This document shows, in pieces, positions 9,885 through 19,947 of a stretch of DNA of 64,000 nucleotides. The notes under the pieces are model-generated. The model ran no database searches. It was not told the DNA's origin and saw nothing but the letters and a program-made list of their open reading frames with translations. This DNA is from Peribacillus sp. FSL P2-0133 (GTDB lineage: Bacteria; Bacillota; Bacilli; Bacillales; DSM-1321): positions 3,718,001 through 3,782,000 of the forward strand of contig NZ_CP150254.1 of the NCBI RefSeq assembly GCF_037975445.1, written 5' to 3'. How positions within the stretch are numbered: position 1 is the stretch's first letter; every line of letters starts with the position of its first letter. The position numbers were made by a program, and so were the translations under genes.

Positions 9885-10157
9885 TTACTTCACTGCATCT
9901 TTCAGCGCTTTACCGGGTTTGAAAGCTGGCACTTTGCTAGCTGCAATTTCGATTTCGTCACCAGTTTGTGGGTTACGGCCTTTACGAGCCGCACGTTCAC
10001 GAACTTCAAAGTTACCAAAACCTATCAATTGGACTTTATCACCGTTTTTTAGAGCTTCTAAGATTGTATCAAAAACAGCATCAACAGCTTTTGTAGCGTC
10101 TTTCTTAGAAATTTCAGTTGCTGTAACAACTTCATTAATTAATTCTGTTTTGTTCAT
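9885..10157 (-). CDS. hbs: DNA-binding protein HU
   Basis: Small nucleoid protein that bends and packs DNA as a dimer. The 90 aa carry [10 protein letters not shown], the beta-arm [18 protein letters not shown] and [14 protein letters not shown], near identical to B. subtilis HBsu. The start at 10157 has GGGAGGAGGTG upstream; an earlier in-frame ATG would add 14 unrelated residues. Single-gene unit with its own terminator and a long upstream region, as expected for a strongly expressed gene. Confidence 0.97.
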   Translation of the reverse strand: MNKTELINEVVTATEISKKDATKAVDAVFDTILEALKNGDKVQLIGFGNFEVRERAARKGRNPQTGDEIEIAASKVPAFKPGKALKDAVK

Positions 10158-10662
10158 GCCATTCACCTCCTCCCAAAAGGGATCTTTATAAAAAATCATT
10201 ATTACAACACTATAATAGTGATTTGATATTAGTTTCGGTCAAAAAATTTTCATTCCCTGGCAATCATTGATTACCAAGCCCGATTAATTTCCAAATAATT
10301 CATCCAGAAATTTATAAATAGGTTGAAATCGCTGTTATAACGCGTTTTCTGTATGTAGATTATCACAAATCCTATTAGCTTAGCAAGGGAATTCAAAAAA
10401 TAATGGGAATCTTTTCATTAATAATTGTATATATTATAAATTTTGTCTTTCGCTATTCATCATTTCCCTTTTTTATAGAAATTAAACTTATTATATTGCT
10501 GAAAATCGCTTAACCACAGGGTTTTTTCAAGATTATACTAAAAAACAGCAGATCATTTCAAATATTAGCATTCATAAATGATATTTTCCCTGCGATCCTG
10601 CCGTTCATCCCATGCAAAAAGACCAATCCATAAATGGAATTGGTCCAGCTTTTAAACGTTTT
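10158..10662 (-). other. Long A+T-rich hbs upstream region
   Basis: About 500 bases without a gene between spoIVA and hbs. Two candidate promoters read toward hbs: TTGCTA (10381-10386) with TGATAATCT (10357-10365), and TTGACC (10237-10242) with TATTAT (10212-10217, 19-base spacer). Two promoters and a long leader would match HU of B. subtilis. The left part of the spoIVA terminator also falls here. Confidence 0.4.
10616..10650 (-). terminator. Terminator after spoIVA
   Basis: Hairpin GACCAAT(T)CC...GG(A)ATTGGTC (10621-10645) followed by TTTTT on the minus strand, just past the spoIVA stop codon. Confidence 0.75.
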
Positions 10663-12141
10663 CTATAATATGATGGCAATCAATCCCCCACTGCCCTCAT
10701 TAATAATCCTCTCCAGTGTTTCTTTCAATTTATAGCGCGCATTGTCTGGCATCATCGCTAATTTCACTTGTATGCCTTCCCTTACGTAGGAACTTAGGCT
10801 TCTGCCAAAAATATCGGAGTTCCAAATGGAAAGTGGATTGTCTTCGAAATCCTGCATCAGATACCGGACTAATTCCTCACTTTGCTTTTCCGTACCGATG
10901 ATTGGCGAGAATTCGGATTCGACATCGACCTTGATCATATGGATGGAAGGAGCTACGGCTTTTAACCTGACCCCGAACCTGGCTCCCTGACGGATGATTT
11001 CCGGTTCATCAAGACTCATATCATTAAGGGATGGGGCTGCAACACCATATCCAGTTTGTTTGACCATTCTTAATGCATCGGCCACCTGATCATATTCTGC
11101 TTTAGCGTACGCAAAGTCCTGCATCAATGATAACAGATGATCCTTGCCCCGGATCTCTACACCGACAATTTCCTTCAGGATATCATCATAGAGTTCATCA
11201 GGGGCGTATAGGTCTATTTCTGCAACACCCTGCCCCATCTCAATGCCTGCAAGCGCGGCACGGTCAATGAACTCGAATTCATTGAAATGACCGACTACAC
11301 GATCTACATCCCTCAGGCGTTTAATGTCCTTGACGGTCTCTTTGACCGCGTCCTGGTAACTTTCCCTCAACCAATGATCCTCGCGCAGAACCATTACCCA
11401 GCTCGGGAGATTAACATTGACCTCAAGAACAGGAAATTCGTACAGGGCCTCGCGCAGTACACTATAAACATCCGATTCCCGCATTCCTTCGACACTCATG
11501 GCCAATACAGGGATATCATACTTTTCCTGCAGGGATTCCTTCAGTGCTACCGTATTCGGGTGGTGGGGCTGAACGGAATTGACAATCATGATAAATGGCT
11601 TGCCAACCTCCTTCAATTCTTCGACAACCCTTTCCTCGGCCTCTAAATAATCACTTCGCGGAATTTCTCCTATCGATCCATCTGTCGTAACGACTACGCC
11701 TAATGTGGAATGATCCTGAATTACTTTGCGAGTACCGATCTCAGCCGCTTCATTGAACGGAATCGGTTCTTCATACCAAGGCGTGTGAATCATGCGGGGA
11801 CCATTTTCATCTTCATATCCTTTAGCCCCGGGAATTGTATAACCGACACAATCGACTAAACGGATGTTCACGTCGAGGCCTTCAGCTACTTGAATCGATG
11901 CTGCCTGGTTCGGTACGAATTTTGGTTCCGTCGTCATGATTGTCTTTCCGGCTGCACTTTGAGGCAATTCATCCTGTGCCCTGGCACGGTCCGCCTCTGA
12001 CGGAATATTCGGAATGACAACTAGCTCCATGAATTTTTTAATAAATGTGGATTTCCCAGTCCTGACGGCACCGACCACCCCCAAGTATATATCGCCACCG
12101 GTCCGTTCAGCTATATCTTTAAAAATATCTACCTTTTCCAA
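10663..12141 (-). CDS. spoIVA: Stage IV sporulation protein A (spore coat morphogenetic ATPase)
   Basis: Mother-cell protein that hydrolyses ATP to polymerise on the forespore surface and forms the basement layer of the coat. The 492 aa start MEKVDIFKDIAERTGGDIY and show a Walker A site GAVRTGKST near residue 25. DCVGYT..GAKGY corresponds to the switch region, and the conserved C-terminus ends LIAIIL. The start is TTG at 12141 behind GGGAGGGG. Strict conservation makes this a solid marker of an endospore former. Confidence 0.96.
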   Translation of the reverse strand: MEKVDIFKDIAERTGGDIYLGVVGAVRTGKSTFIKKFMELVVIPNIPSEADRARAQDELPQSAAGKTIMTTEPKFVPNQAASIQVAEGLDVNIRLVDCVGYTIPGAKGYEDENGPRMIHTPWYEEPIPFNEAAEIGTRKVIQDHSTLGVVVTTDGSIGEIPRSDYLEAEERVVEELKEVGKPFIMIVNSVQPHHPNTVALKESLQEKYDIPVLAMSVEGMRESDVYSVLREALYEFPVLEVNVNLPSWVMVLREDHWLRESYQDAVKETVKDIKRLRDVDRVVGHFNEFEFIDRAALAGIEMGQGVAEIDLYAPDELYDDILKEIVGVEIRGKDHLLSLMQDFAYAKAEYDQVADALRMVKQTGYGVAAPSLNDMSLDEPEIIRQGARFGVRLKAVAPSIHMIKVDVESEFSPIIGTEKQSEELVRYLMQDFEDNPLSIWNSDIFGRSLSSYVREGIQVKLAMMPDNARYKLKETLERIINEGSGGLIAIIL

Positions 12142-12194
12142 GGTATCCCCTCCCGAATTAGAGTTTTGGGATTTCGTTTATCCATTTGCATTTA

Positions 12195-12229
12195 TTTAGG
12201 ACATTATATATCTATGATGTTGTCCTAAA
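12195..12229 (-). promoter_or_regulatory. Inverted repeat and possible SigE promoter before spoIVA
   Basis: Perfect 9-bp arms TTTAGGACA / TGTCCTAAA separated by 17 bases, about 54 bases upstream of the TTG start. On the minus strand a possible SigE-like pair overlaps it (GAATAAA, 15 bases, CATAGATA). The arms could be an operator or a leader hairpin; no known site is recognised. Confidence 0.35.
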
Positions 12230-12329
12230 AATTTATTCCAATTATTTCCCTGGTTCAATCCCTTCCTCCACCAGAAATTTTATATAAGGGTTGTTATTTT
12301 AAAAGTAAGATGAAATAAAGATAAAAGAA

Positions 12330-12371
12330 ATAACCCTTCCCCTACAATATATTTTGCAGAAGAAGGGTTAT
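12330..12371 (-). terminator. Terminator after yphF
   Basis: Ten-bp stem ATAACCCTTC / GAAGGGTTAT with T-rich sequence following on the minus strand, overlapping the gene's last bases. Confidence 0.65.
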
Positions 12372-12373
12372 GC

Positions 12374-13099
12374 CTATTTTGTAAGAAATATTGGATTATT
12401 TGTTTTTCCATCTATTGTATATGGCAATGAATAGGCAGGGACGAACTCCGAACTCTGAACCAGCAGTTCCCGGATATCTTCACCTGGCTTAATTTCCCCC
12501 TCATGCTTCTTTAATGCCTCAAGTAAATCCGGGGTATAATCAACAAAAATACTGCCTTGACCATCGACTACAAGATATAAGTCTTTTTGTGAAAATGGGC
12601 TCGTGACCGTCGGAGCTTCCTTCAGGCCCATTTTCTCATAATCAAGAGTGAAGACATTATCGGATAACCTTTCCTTAAATGGCGGGTATCCGTTGCTTTG
12701 CTGATAAGCAGTCAATCTCAAGGAAACATCCTGAATTTTCTGCGCCATCCTGACATCCAACAGCTTTACAGTCGGATTCTTTTCAACATTTACAAGGATG
12801 TATTGAAAGACGCCTCCCGATTCAAAGGCATTGTCTGGCGGTTCAGCCATATACCTCGGTGAAATCTTAGAAAATTTTATGACATATTTTTGATAAATCG
12901 GTGTTTCAGCATCTTTTGTAACGATGGGCAGTATGCCGCCTTCATCTTTCTGAAATTGATCCACTGCACTTTGGACTGATTGTATTTGCTCTTTATAAGG
13001 CAGTTGGTTTTGCATTTTTTGCTTCTCCGGATATAAGCAGCCAGATAATGATACAGAGATGCATAATAAACATAATATTTTGAAAAAATTTCTCATCAT
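12374..13099 (-). CDS. yphF: Putative lipoprotein YphF
   Basis: A 241-residue exported lipoprotein: an N-terminal hydrophobic stretch ends in the lipobox LSGC (Cys about 21), so the mature protein should be anchored to the outer face of the membrane. No enzymatic motif is seen. Position between spoIVA and yphE, and overall similarity, match B. subtilis YphF, of unknown function. AGGTGAGGAG precedes two adjacent ATGs, so the start may be 13099 or 13096. Confidence 0.8.
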   Translation of the reverse strand: MMRNFFKILCLLCISVSLSGCLYPEKQKMQNQLPYKEQIQSVQSAVDQFQKDEGGILPIVTKDAETPIYQKYVIKFSKISPRYMAEPPDNAFESGGVFQYILVNVEKNPTVKLLDVRMAQKIQDVSLRLTAYQQSNGYPPFKERLSDNVFTLDYEKMGLKEAPTVTSPFSQKDLYLVVDGQGSIFVDYTPDLLEALKKHEGEIKPGEDIRELLVQSSEFVPAYSLPYTIDGKTNNPIFLTK

Positions 13100-13112
13100 T
13101 TCTCCTCACCTA

Positions 13113-13310
13113 TCAAGTGGTTGGCCCGCTAAGAACAACGATAAGGATGATCAAGCCGGCTAGAATCATAAGTATGTATGCGATAATTGCTGTCAAGACT
13201 CTCCAAAAACCTTTTAATTTATAACGGCTTAAGTAGATTAGAAATATAGAGATAACCATAAAGCCCATAGCTATAAAGGATATCCACATTTTTTGCAGAG
13301 CAGGTGTCAT
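13113..13310 (-). CDS. yphE: Small membrane protein YphE (DUF2768)
   Basis: 65 aa with two predicted membrane helices (FIAMGFMVISIFLIYL and VLTAIIAYILMILAGLIILI), matching the small DUF2768/YphE family next to spoIVA. Start at 13310 (MTPALQKMW) is set by AAAGGAGTG; a longer in-frame ORF upstream has no ribosome site. It precedes yphF by 13 bases, so the two are likely cotranscribed. Function is unknown. Confidence 0.75.
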   Translation of the reverse strand: MTPALQKMWISFIAMGFMVISIFLIYLSRYKLKGFWRVLTAIIAYILMILAGLIILIVVLSGPTT

Positions 13311-13491
13311 ATCTTCATCACTCCTTTTTCCAGAAATTATTATAACATACCAAATTACGTTAAAGGAATTAAATCCTTGTCCAATCTGTGTAATTCCCGT
13401 TTTCATGACTCATTTTCATGAAAAAAAATTTCTGAGGTGCAGTACTAAAACGAAAAATATGTGAGTAATCCCGACACCCCCTCCTCGAATC

Positions 13492-13520
13492 AAAAAAAAA
13501 ACAGCCCAAAGGCTGTTTTT
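13492..13520 (-). terminator. Terminator after putrescine aminotransferase gene
   Basis: AAACAGCC-TTTG-GGCTGTTT hairpin followed by nine or more T on the minus strand. Confidence 0.88.
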
Positions 13521-13533
13521 CTGCTTACTTAAA

Positions 13534-14946
<1,413 letters not shown>

Positions 14947-15013
14947 TTAATTAAGATTGCTTCTTTATGAAACTTTGATGCTTACCTCCCTTTTTTCTTA
15001 TACTTATTAATCA

Positions 15014-15030
15014 AGCAAGAACCATGCCAA
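15014..15030 (-). promoter_or_regulatory. Sigma-54 promoter of patA
   Basis: Minus-strand TTGGCATGGTTCTTGCT matches the -24/-12 consensus YTGGCACGRNNNTTGCW at 16 of 17 positions, with correct GG-GC spacing. It lies 107 bases upstream of patA. Confidence 0.85.
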
Positions 15031-15078
15031 GTTAATTAACCAATAAAACCGCATTTCTTTTTGATAAATCACTCCGAT

Positions 15079-15098
15079 ACTATGCAAATGTGCATAGT
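15079..15098. promoter_or_regulatory. Upstream activator palindrome of patA
   Basis: Perfect dyad ACTATGCA-aatg-TGCATAGT, centred about 59 bases upstream of the -24 element, the usual position for an enhancer-binding protein site. A half-site TTTGCATAA follows at 15109-15117. The motif recurs upstream of puuP. Confidence 0.7.
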
Positions 15099-15164
15099 GT
15101 TATTTCACTTTGCATAATCATCTTGAAAAATCATTAATAGCTTCCCTAATGCCGTCAATAAAAA

Positions 15165-15212
15165 TAAAAGCCGTTGCCAAGTGATTTTCATCACTCGGCA
15201 ACAGCTTTTATT
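15165..15212 (-). terminator. Terminator after the sigma-54 regulator gene
   Basis: Long stem AAAAGC(T)GTTGCC.AGTGA / TCACT.GGCAAC.GCTTTT followed by T-rich DNA on the minus strand, touching the regulator stop codon. Confidence 0.8.
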
Positions 15213-17317
15213 CAAAATGCATTATTTTCGATTTTCTTACTCTGTTCAGCTAACACTTTTTGATACTTCCTGCTCACTGACGATTGACTTATCCCGAGCG
15301 CTTTAGCCGCTTTGGTCGTGGTTTTATACTGTTTCATGGCAAGCATGATCAATTGTTCTTCGACATGATCCTGTGCTTCCTGCAATGGAAGAATTCTCGT
15401 AATGATGGGTTTCGTTTGTTTAAAGTCACTGCCTACAGGTATGAACCTTTGAATGAAGTCAGCATCGATCATCTCTTCATCTGCAGAAACAACCAATCTT
15501 TCTATCATGTTCTGCAACTCACGAATGTTCCCCGGCCAGGTATAGACTTCCAGTATATTTAATGCATCGGGGGAAAAGTGGTAATTCCGCTGATACCTTT
15601 CATTCAGTTTTTGCAGGAAATGAAAGGCTAGCGGTGGTATATCCTCCGGCCTCTCCCTTAAAGGGGGCACATGTATGGGTATGACGTTCAATCGATAGAA
15701 TAAATCTTCTCTGAACGTGCCCTTCTCGACCATTTTTTCCAGACTCTTATTCGTGGCTGCAACAATTTGAACATCAATGGAAATGGGCGTAGTGCTGCCA
15801 ATCGGAATCACTTCCTGTTCCTGGAGGACCCGCAGCAGTTTGACTTGCAGATGTATTGGCATGTCACCCACTTCATCAAGGAATAAAACACCTTTATTGG
15901 CCTGTTGAAAGTATCCTACCTTCCCATTTTTATCCGCTCCTGTAAAGGAACCCTTCGTATAACCAAACAATTCACTTTCGAGGAGGTTTTCCGGAATCGC
16001 CCCGCAATTTATCTTCAGGAAAGGCTGTTTAGATCGCCTGCCCATTTTATGGATGGCTTCGGCTATCACTTCTTTACCTACTCCCGACTCCCCATTGATT
16101 AATACAGTAGATGAAAAATGAGCGATTTTCTTGACTTGGCTGATTATCTGCTCCATTTTAGGACTTGCAAAAACCAACTCTTTATAAAATTGATCTTGTT
16201 TTTTGAAAGAGTCCAGTTCTTTCCTCATTTCATTTAATTCCGATTTCAATTGGGTCGTTTCCGTTATATCCCTTGATGCAATGACTATTCGATCTATATC
16301 GCCTTTTTCATTGAACACAGGGGTGCCCACGGATAGGACTTTCTTATTCATTTTCGTATCCTGGACAATCGATACTTTCTTTTTTTGGTCAAGGACTAAC
16401 CGGGTGACCGAAGGATTAAAAATCCCTTCATCTTCTAATTGCAAGAGATTCTTCCCAATATAATCTTTTAAGTCCTTCCCCCAGAACCCTGAGATGATGC
16501 TGTCACTATAGCGCAGCAGCTCTCCTTTTTGATTGACTACAAGTATTTCATCATAGATATTCGCCAAAATGGCATTCAAGTCTTTATTCGAGCTTTTTAT
16601 CAATTCTATTTCCATGGCCATTTCCTCAACCATCGGTAAATCCTGAACGATGATGATCAAACCTTCGACTTCCTTTTCATGGTTCAGAATCGGGCTATAG
16701 TCGACAAGCACACTCATGACATCAGTAATCTCCAGCTGATTCAGAATACTGCTCCCGCTGGCAAACACGCTATGTATATGCTGCTTATTGAAGATGTTCG
16801 CAGCAGGTTCATTAAGGACTTGATCAGAAGGCTTTTTTATCATCTTCAAGCCTGATTCATTAAAGTTCACGATATTTTTTTCTTTATCAGCCACAAAAAT
16901 CCCCATAGGAATGGAGGTTAAAATCACATTTAGCAGGTCTAAATTTTGTTTGCTGTCCTGCTTGAATAATTCAGCTAATACATCTTCCCTTTTTACATAA
17001 CCGGTTAGCATGCCTTCATCCGTTTTAATCAGCACGATAGGTTCACCGATAATTTGAAACAGAAGCGGCAAGGATATGTTAGGGTGCAATTTACAGACAT
17101 TATCAATCGAAAAAGCATACTGTAAAAGCTGATCGACTGTCGTTATTTTTTCATTTAACGGGAGGTCATCCATGCGGATATACGCAAACACTTGATTTTC
17201 CTTCATAAGAAAGAAGAAAGGTTCTTGTATCTCATGAATTTTTTGGTCTGAAAATGTAGGCTGATCAATTGTTATAGTTATGAATGGTCTTATTTTATCA
17301 TCCGGAATAGATAACAC
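15212..17317 (-). CDS. Sigma-54-dependent transcriptional activator of the putrescine module
   Basis: Enhancer-binding protein of 701 aa. Domains in order: an N-terminal CBS-like region (about 1-120), a first PAS (125-235), a second PAS (245-355), an AAA+ domain (380-610) with Walker A GESGVGKE (409-416), the sigma-54 contact loop as GSFTGA (456-461, usually GAFTGA) and Walker B VLFLDE (477-482), then a Fis-type helix-turn-helix (AAKALGISQSSVSRKYQ). There is no receiver domain, so it probably senses a ligand directly, as RocR or TyrR types do. The GTG start at 17317 has AAAGGAGAG at 7-8 bases. Its position between patA and puuP, both with sigma-54 promoters, indicates it controls them. Confidence 0.88.
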   Translation of the reverse strand: MLSIPDDKIRPFITITIDQPTFSDQKIHEIQEPFFFLMKENQVFAYIRMDDLPLNEKITTVDQLLQYAFSIDNVCKLHPNISLPLLFQIIGEPIVLIKTDEGMLTGYVKREDVLAELFKQDSKQNLDLLNVILTSIPMGIFVADKEKNIVNFNESGLKMIKKPSDQVLNEPAANIFNKQHIHSVFASGSSILNQLEITDVMSVLVDYSPILNHEKEVEGLIIIVQDLPMVEEMAMEIELIKSSNKDLNAILANIYDEILVVNQKGELLRYSDSIISGFWGKDLKDYIGKNLLQLEDEGIFNPSVTRLVLDQKKKVSIVQDTKMNKKVLSVGTPVFNEKGDIDRIVIASRDITETTQLKSELNEMRKELDSFKKQDQFYKELVFASPKMEQIISQVKKIAHFSSTVLINGESGVGKEVIAEAIHKMGRRSKQPFLKINCGAIPENLLESELFGYTKGSFTGADKNGKVGYFQQANKGVLFLDEVGDMPIHLQVKLLRVLQEQEVIPIGSTTPISIDVQIVAATNKSLEKMVEKGTFREDLFYRLNVIPIHVPPLRERPEDIPPLAFHFLQKLNERYQRNYHFSPDALNILEVYTWPGNIRELQNMIERLVVSADEEMIDADFIQRFIPVGSDFKQTKPIITRILPLQEAQDHVEEQLIMLAMKQYKTTTKAAKALGISQSSVSRKYQKVLAEQSKKIENNAF

Positions 17318-17735
17318 ATTTTCACTCTCCTTTTGTAACCTAACCTACATTTTATCACAATTCTGAATTGCAAGATAAAAAATAACATGCACCATTACTC
17401 AATATCCATCATTTACCTTTATTCTTTTCACAGCAAAAGGGTCCTTTAACGGACCCTTTTGACCTAAAAACCTGGTATGCACCTTAGACTTATTTTATAA
17501 AGGACCGCTCACCTTTTCTTAGCCTTTTTCAAACCCCTGCTTGTTATGATTCGAGGATGGTCGTCCTCGCCCTAGGCTTTTTATAAAGATAGGGCAGCTT
17601 CCACAATACCGTCATTACGGTTTCATACCTGTTTGCAAAGTTTTAAAAACACTATAAGAACTTAATGGTATTTGCTTTCAAAGCTTCTGCTAGCGACACT
17701 TTTCCTTGTTCCCCATATGTAATATCACAGATGGA
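17318..17735 (-). other. Non-coding stretch downstream of the decayed permease
   Basis: No intact gene. A hairpin AAAAGGGTCC / GGACCCTTTT (17435-17460) probably ends puuP-side transcription before the regulator gene. Between 17550 and 17640 a short minus-strand reading (VMTVLWKLPYLYKKPRA) could be the C-terminal remnant of the decayed permease. Confidence 0.4.
17435..17460 (-). terminator. Hairpin terminator upstream of the regulator gene
   Basis: Perfect 10-bp stem AAAAGGGTCC with 6-base loop and a short T run; symmetrical, so it could act in both directions. Confidence 0.6.
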
Positions 17736-18187
17736 TTAAACGATGAATATGACCATGAATAGCAAGGCGACTAACGTTAGTATAGCAATTGCTTTCGTAA
17801 CCATTTTCATCCCCATGACAATGATAAACGTCACAATAATCAGTAAATTAAGCACCCATGCATAAGCAGGTACGGAAGTAATGCTGTAAAGAAAATGCGG
17901 AACAACAATTAATTGACCATTCGAATGAATGATTAATCCATCAGTATCGACTTACCTACAAGAAAACCGGCATATGTACGCATATACCAAACCTGCCGAA
18001 GGAATGATTTTTCCATAACTGTACGCTGTGAAAAGCATCTCCATAAAAGCGAGCCAGCAGGCTCCCGGAACCATGCCAAGTGACATATTCTTGCTCATAA
18101 ATGCTGAACACAAGTCGCTGACGCCATGAACGAAATTAGAACAACAGGGATGGGCATTAACGTCCTCTTCATTTTTTCATCAGCCAT
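17736..18187 (-). pseudogene. Decayed APC-family permease fragment
   Basis: Read across frames the minus strand gives KMKRTLMPIPVVLISF, then MVPGACWLAFMEMLFTAYSYGK, then YAGFLVGKSILMD, then SITSVPAYAWVLNLL and further hydrophobic sequence. These are successive segments of an amino acid/polyamine permease like the intact neighbour, broken by at least two frameshifts and several stops and lacking the C-terminal half. A ribosome site (AAGGGTGG) survives before ATG 18187, 35 bases downstream of puuP. It looks like a former second permease in that operon. Confidence 0.75.
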
Positions 18188-18222
18188 ATAACAACCACCC
18201 TTGTTTCATGAATACAATAGAT

Positions 18223-19560
18223 TCACTGTGCTTTTTCAAAATGGAATAGCGGAGGGGATTCCGTCAACCATTTTGTCCGATACAGAAGATAGCCAATCCC
18301 AATTACCGCCCAGACAATTCCTAAAATTAATGAACTCATCTCGAGATTAAGCCAAAGGATGAAGACCGAAGCCGCGCCTAATACCGGGGAAAGAATGGTT
18401 GAAAGAAATCCTTTAATCGTTCTGAAGCTTTTGTTTCTTATTGCGTGGACGATTACGCAAATATTCACGAAGGTAAAAGCGATTAAAGCTCCAAAGTTTA
18501 TGAGGGAAGCGGCCGTAACCAAATCAAGGAATAAGGCAACCATTGATATGGACCCGACAAATATGACATTAAAAAATGGCGTGTTGTATTTGGGGTGGAT
18601 AAACCCAAATAGTTTTTTCGGGATCATTTGGTCACGCCCCATGACATATAGCAACCTAGAAACACTAGCATGAGATGCAAGACCGGAGGCAAGGGTACCG
18701 CATAAGGTTCCTGCAAGAAAGAAAGCCTGAAATAACTTCCCGCCAACGAAAAGGGCAATTTCCGGAGAAGCTGCTTCAGGATCGCTAAAACGGGAAACAT
18801 CCGGGAAAAATAACTGTGTAAAGAATGATGCCGTCACAAATAACCCCCCTCCGATAAGGGCAGTCAAAAAGATGGCCCGGGGAACCGTTTTGGATGGATT
18901 CGATGTTTCTTCCGATAAAGTAGTGACTGCGTCAAACCCCAAGAATGAAAAACAAAGGATTGTAGCACCAGATATGAGCGTCGACATTTCCAAATGTGGC
19001 CCGAAGAATGGCTGAACCGACAAGACCGCTCCATTGCCTTCTCCACTCATGACTCCTTTAACGACAAGTGCCACAAAAATAACGATGACCAACATTTGAA
19101 AAAAAACAAGGAAGCTATTAAAGTTGGCTGCAAAATTAACATTGAATAAGTTAATGACTGTCATTAAAAGGACAAATGCCACCACCCATATCCACGGGTA
19201 TACTTCCGGAAAAAGAGCAGTTAAGTATATTTTTGTTAAAATGCCGTTCACCATCGGTAAAAATAAATAATCAAGTAACGAAGACCACCCGACAAGGAAG
19301 CCTAAATGTGGATTAATCGTTTTTTGTGTGTAAGTATAGGATGAACCTGCCTGTGGATAGATTTTCACCATTTTTCCATAACTGGATGCAGTAAACAACA
19401 TCGCTGAAAGAGCAATGACATATGCGGTTGGCACATGCCCCCCTGTTTTTTCGGAAACTATCCCGAATGTATCAAAAACAACCATCGGCGTCATATATCC
19501 AACACCAAGTAATACGATATGCCATAAGTTTAAGGACCTTTTCAGTTTACCTGTTTGCAT
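18223..19560 (-). CDS. puuP: Putrescine importer, APC superfamily (PuuP type)
   Basis: Membrane transporter of 445 aa with about 12 hydrophobic segments. It aligns with E. coli PuuP from end to end: TPMVVFDTFGIVSEKTGGHVP, AGSSYTYTQKTINPH, GFLVGWSSLLDYLFLPM, ATILCFSFLGFDAVTTLSEET and LASGLASHASVSRLLYVMGRD. It should bring putrescine into the cell for PatA. GGAAGGGG lies before ATG 19560. The upstream region has a sigma-54 promoter and a dyad site like those of patA. Specificity for putrescine over other amines is inferred from similarity and context. Confidence 0.85.
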   Translation of the reverse strand: MQTGKLKRSLNLWHIVLLGVGYMTPMVVFDTFGIVSEKTGGHVPTAYVIALSAMLFTASSYGKMVKIYPQAGSSYTYTQKTINPHLGFLVGWSSLLDYLFLPMVNGILTKIYLTALFPEVYPWIWVVAFVLLMTVINLFNVNFAANFNSFLVFFQMLVIVIFVALVVKGVMSGEGNGAVLSVQPFFGPHLEMSTLISGATILCFSFLGFDAVTTLSEETSNPSKTVPRAIFLTALIGGGLFVTASFFTQLFFPDVSRFSDPEAASPEIALFVGGKLFQAFFLAGTLCGTLASGLASHASVSRLLYVMGRDQMIPKKLFGFIHPKYNTPFFNVIFVGSISMVALFLDLVTAASLINFGALIAFTFVNICVIVHAIRNKSFRTIKGFLSTILSPVLGAASVFILWLNLEMSSLILGIVWAVIGIGYLLYRTKWLTESPPLFHFEKAQ

Positions 19561-19643
19561 GTATCATTCCCCTTCCTTTTTTAGCGAGAAAAGTAAACCA
19601 ACTTTTCTGGCCTCTCTTATAATTCTTTGGTCATATTACACTT

Positions 19644-19660
19644 CGCAATTTTCATACCAA
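19644..19660 (-). promoter_or_regulatory. Sigma-54 promoter of puuP
   Basis: Minus-strand TTGGTATGAAAATTGCG matches YTGGCACGRNNNTTGCW at 14 of 17 positions, with the essential GG and GC correctly spaced, about 85 bases before the start codon. Confidence 0.72.
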
Positions 19661-19710
19661 AAAAAAATAGTCGATTTTTAACTAAAAACAAGGAAATATG
19701 TAGAATGATC

Positions 19711-19745
19711 TATGCAATACTGAATAAACCATTCACTATTGCATA
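19711..19745. promoter_or_regulatory. Upstream activator inverted repeat of puuP
   Basis: Arms TATGCAATA and TATTGCATA, perfect over 9 bp, separated by 17 bases and centred about 70 bases upstream of the -24 element. The right arm context TTCACTATTGCATAA resembles TTTCACTTTGCATAA near patA. Confidence 0.6.
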
Positions 19746-19776
19746 AATCCACAGAGAACAGATGATTTTTTGACCA

Positions 19777-19812
19777 TAAAAAAAAGCAGAAGATATCTGA
19801 ATATCTTCTGCT
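19777..19812 (-). terminator. Terminator after gpsA
   Basis: Twelve-bp stem AGCAGAAGATAT, 4-base loop, then eight T on the minus strand. It lies 135 bases past gpsA and marks the right edge of the inserted module. Confidence 0.85.
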
Positions 19813-19947
19813 CATTTGACTAAATCCCCCGTGCCGTGGTCAAATTACTAGTTTACTTTCGTTGCATTGTATGCTGATACACGGCAAGGCGCATCATCAA
19901 ATGCCTAATTTAATGAAATTCTTTTATGAAAATCAACAAATTGGAGG

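Noticed and set aside
18864-19046. 60-aa minus-strand open frame inside puuP
   Set aside because: It lies wholly within the transporter gene in another frame.
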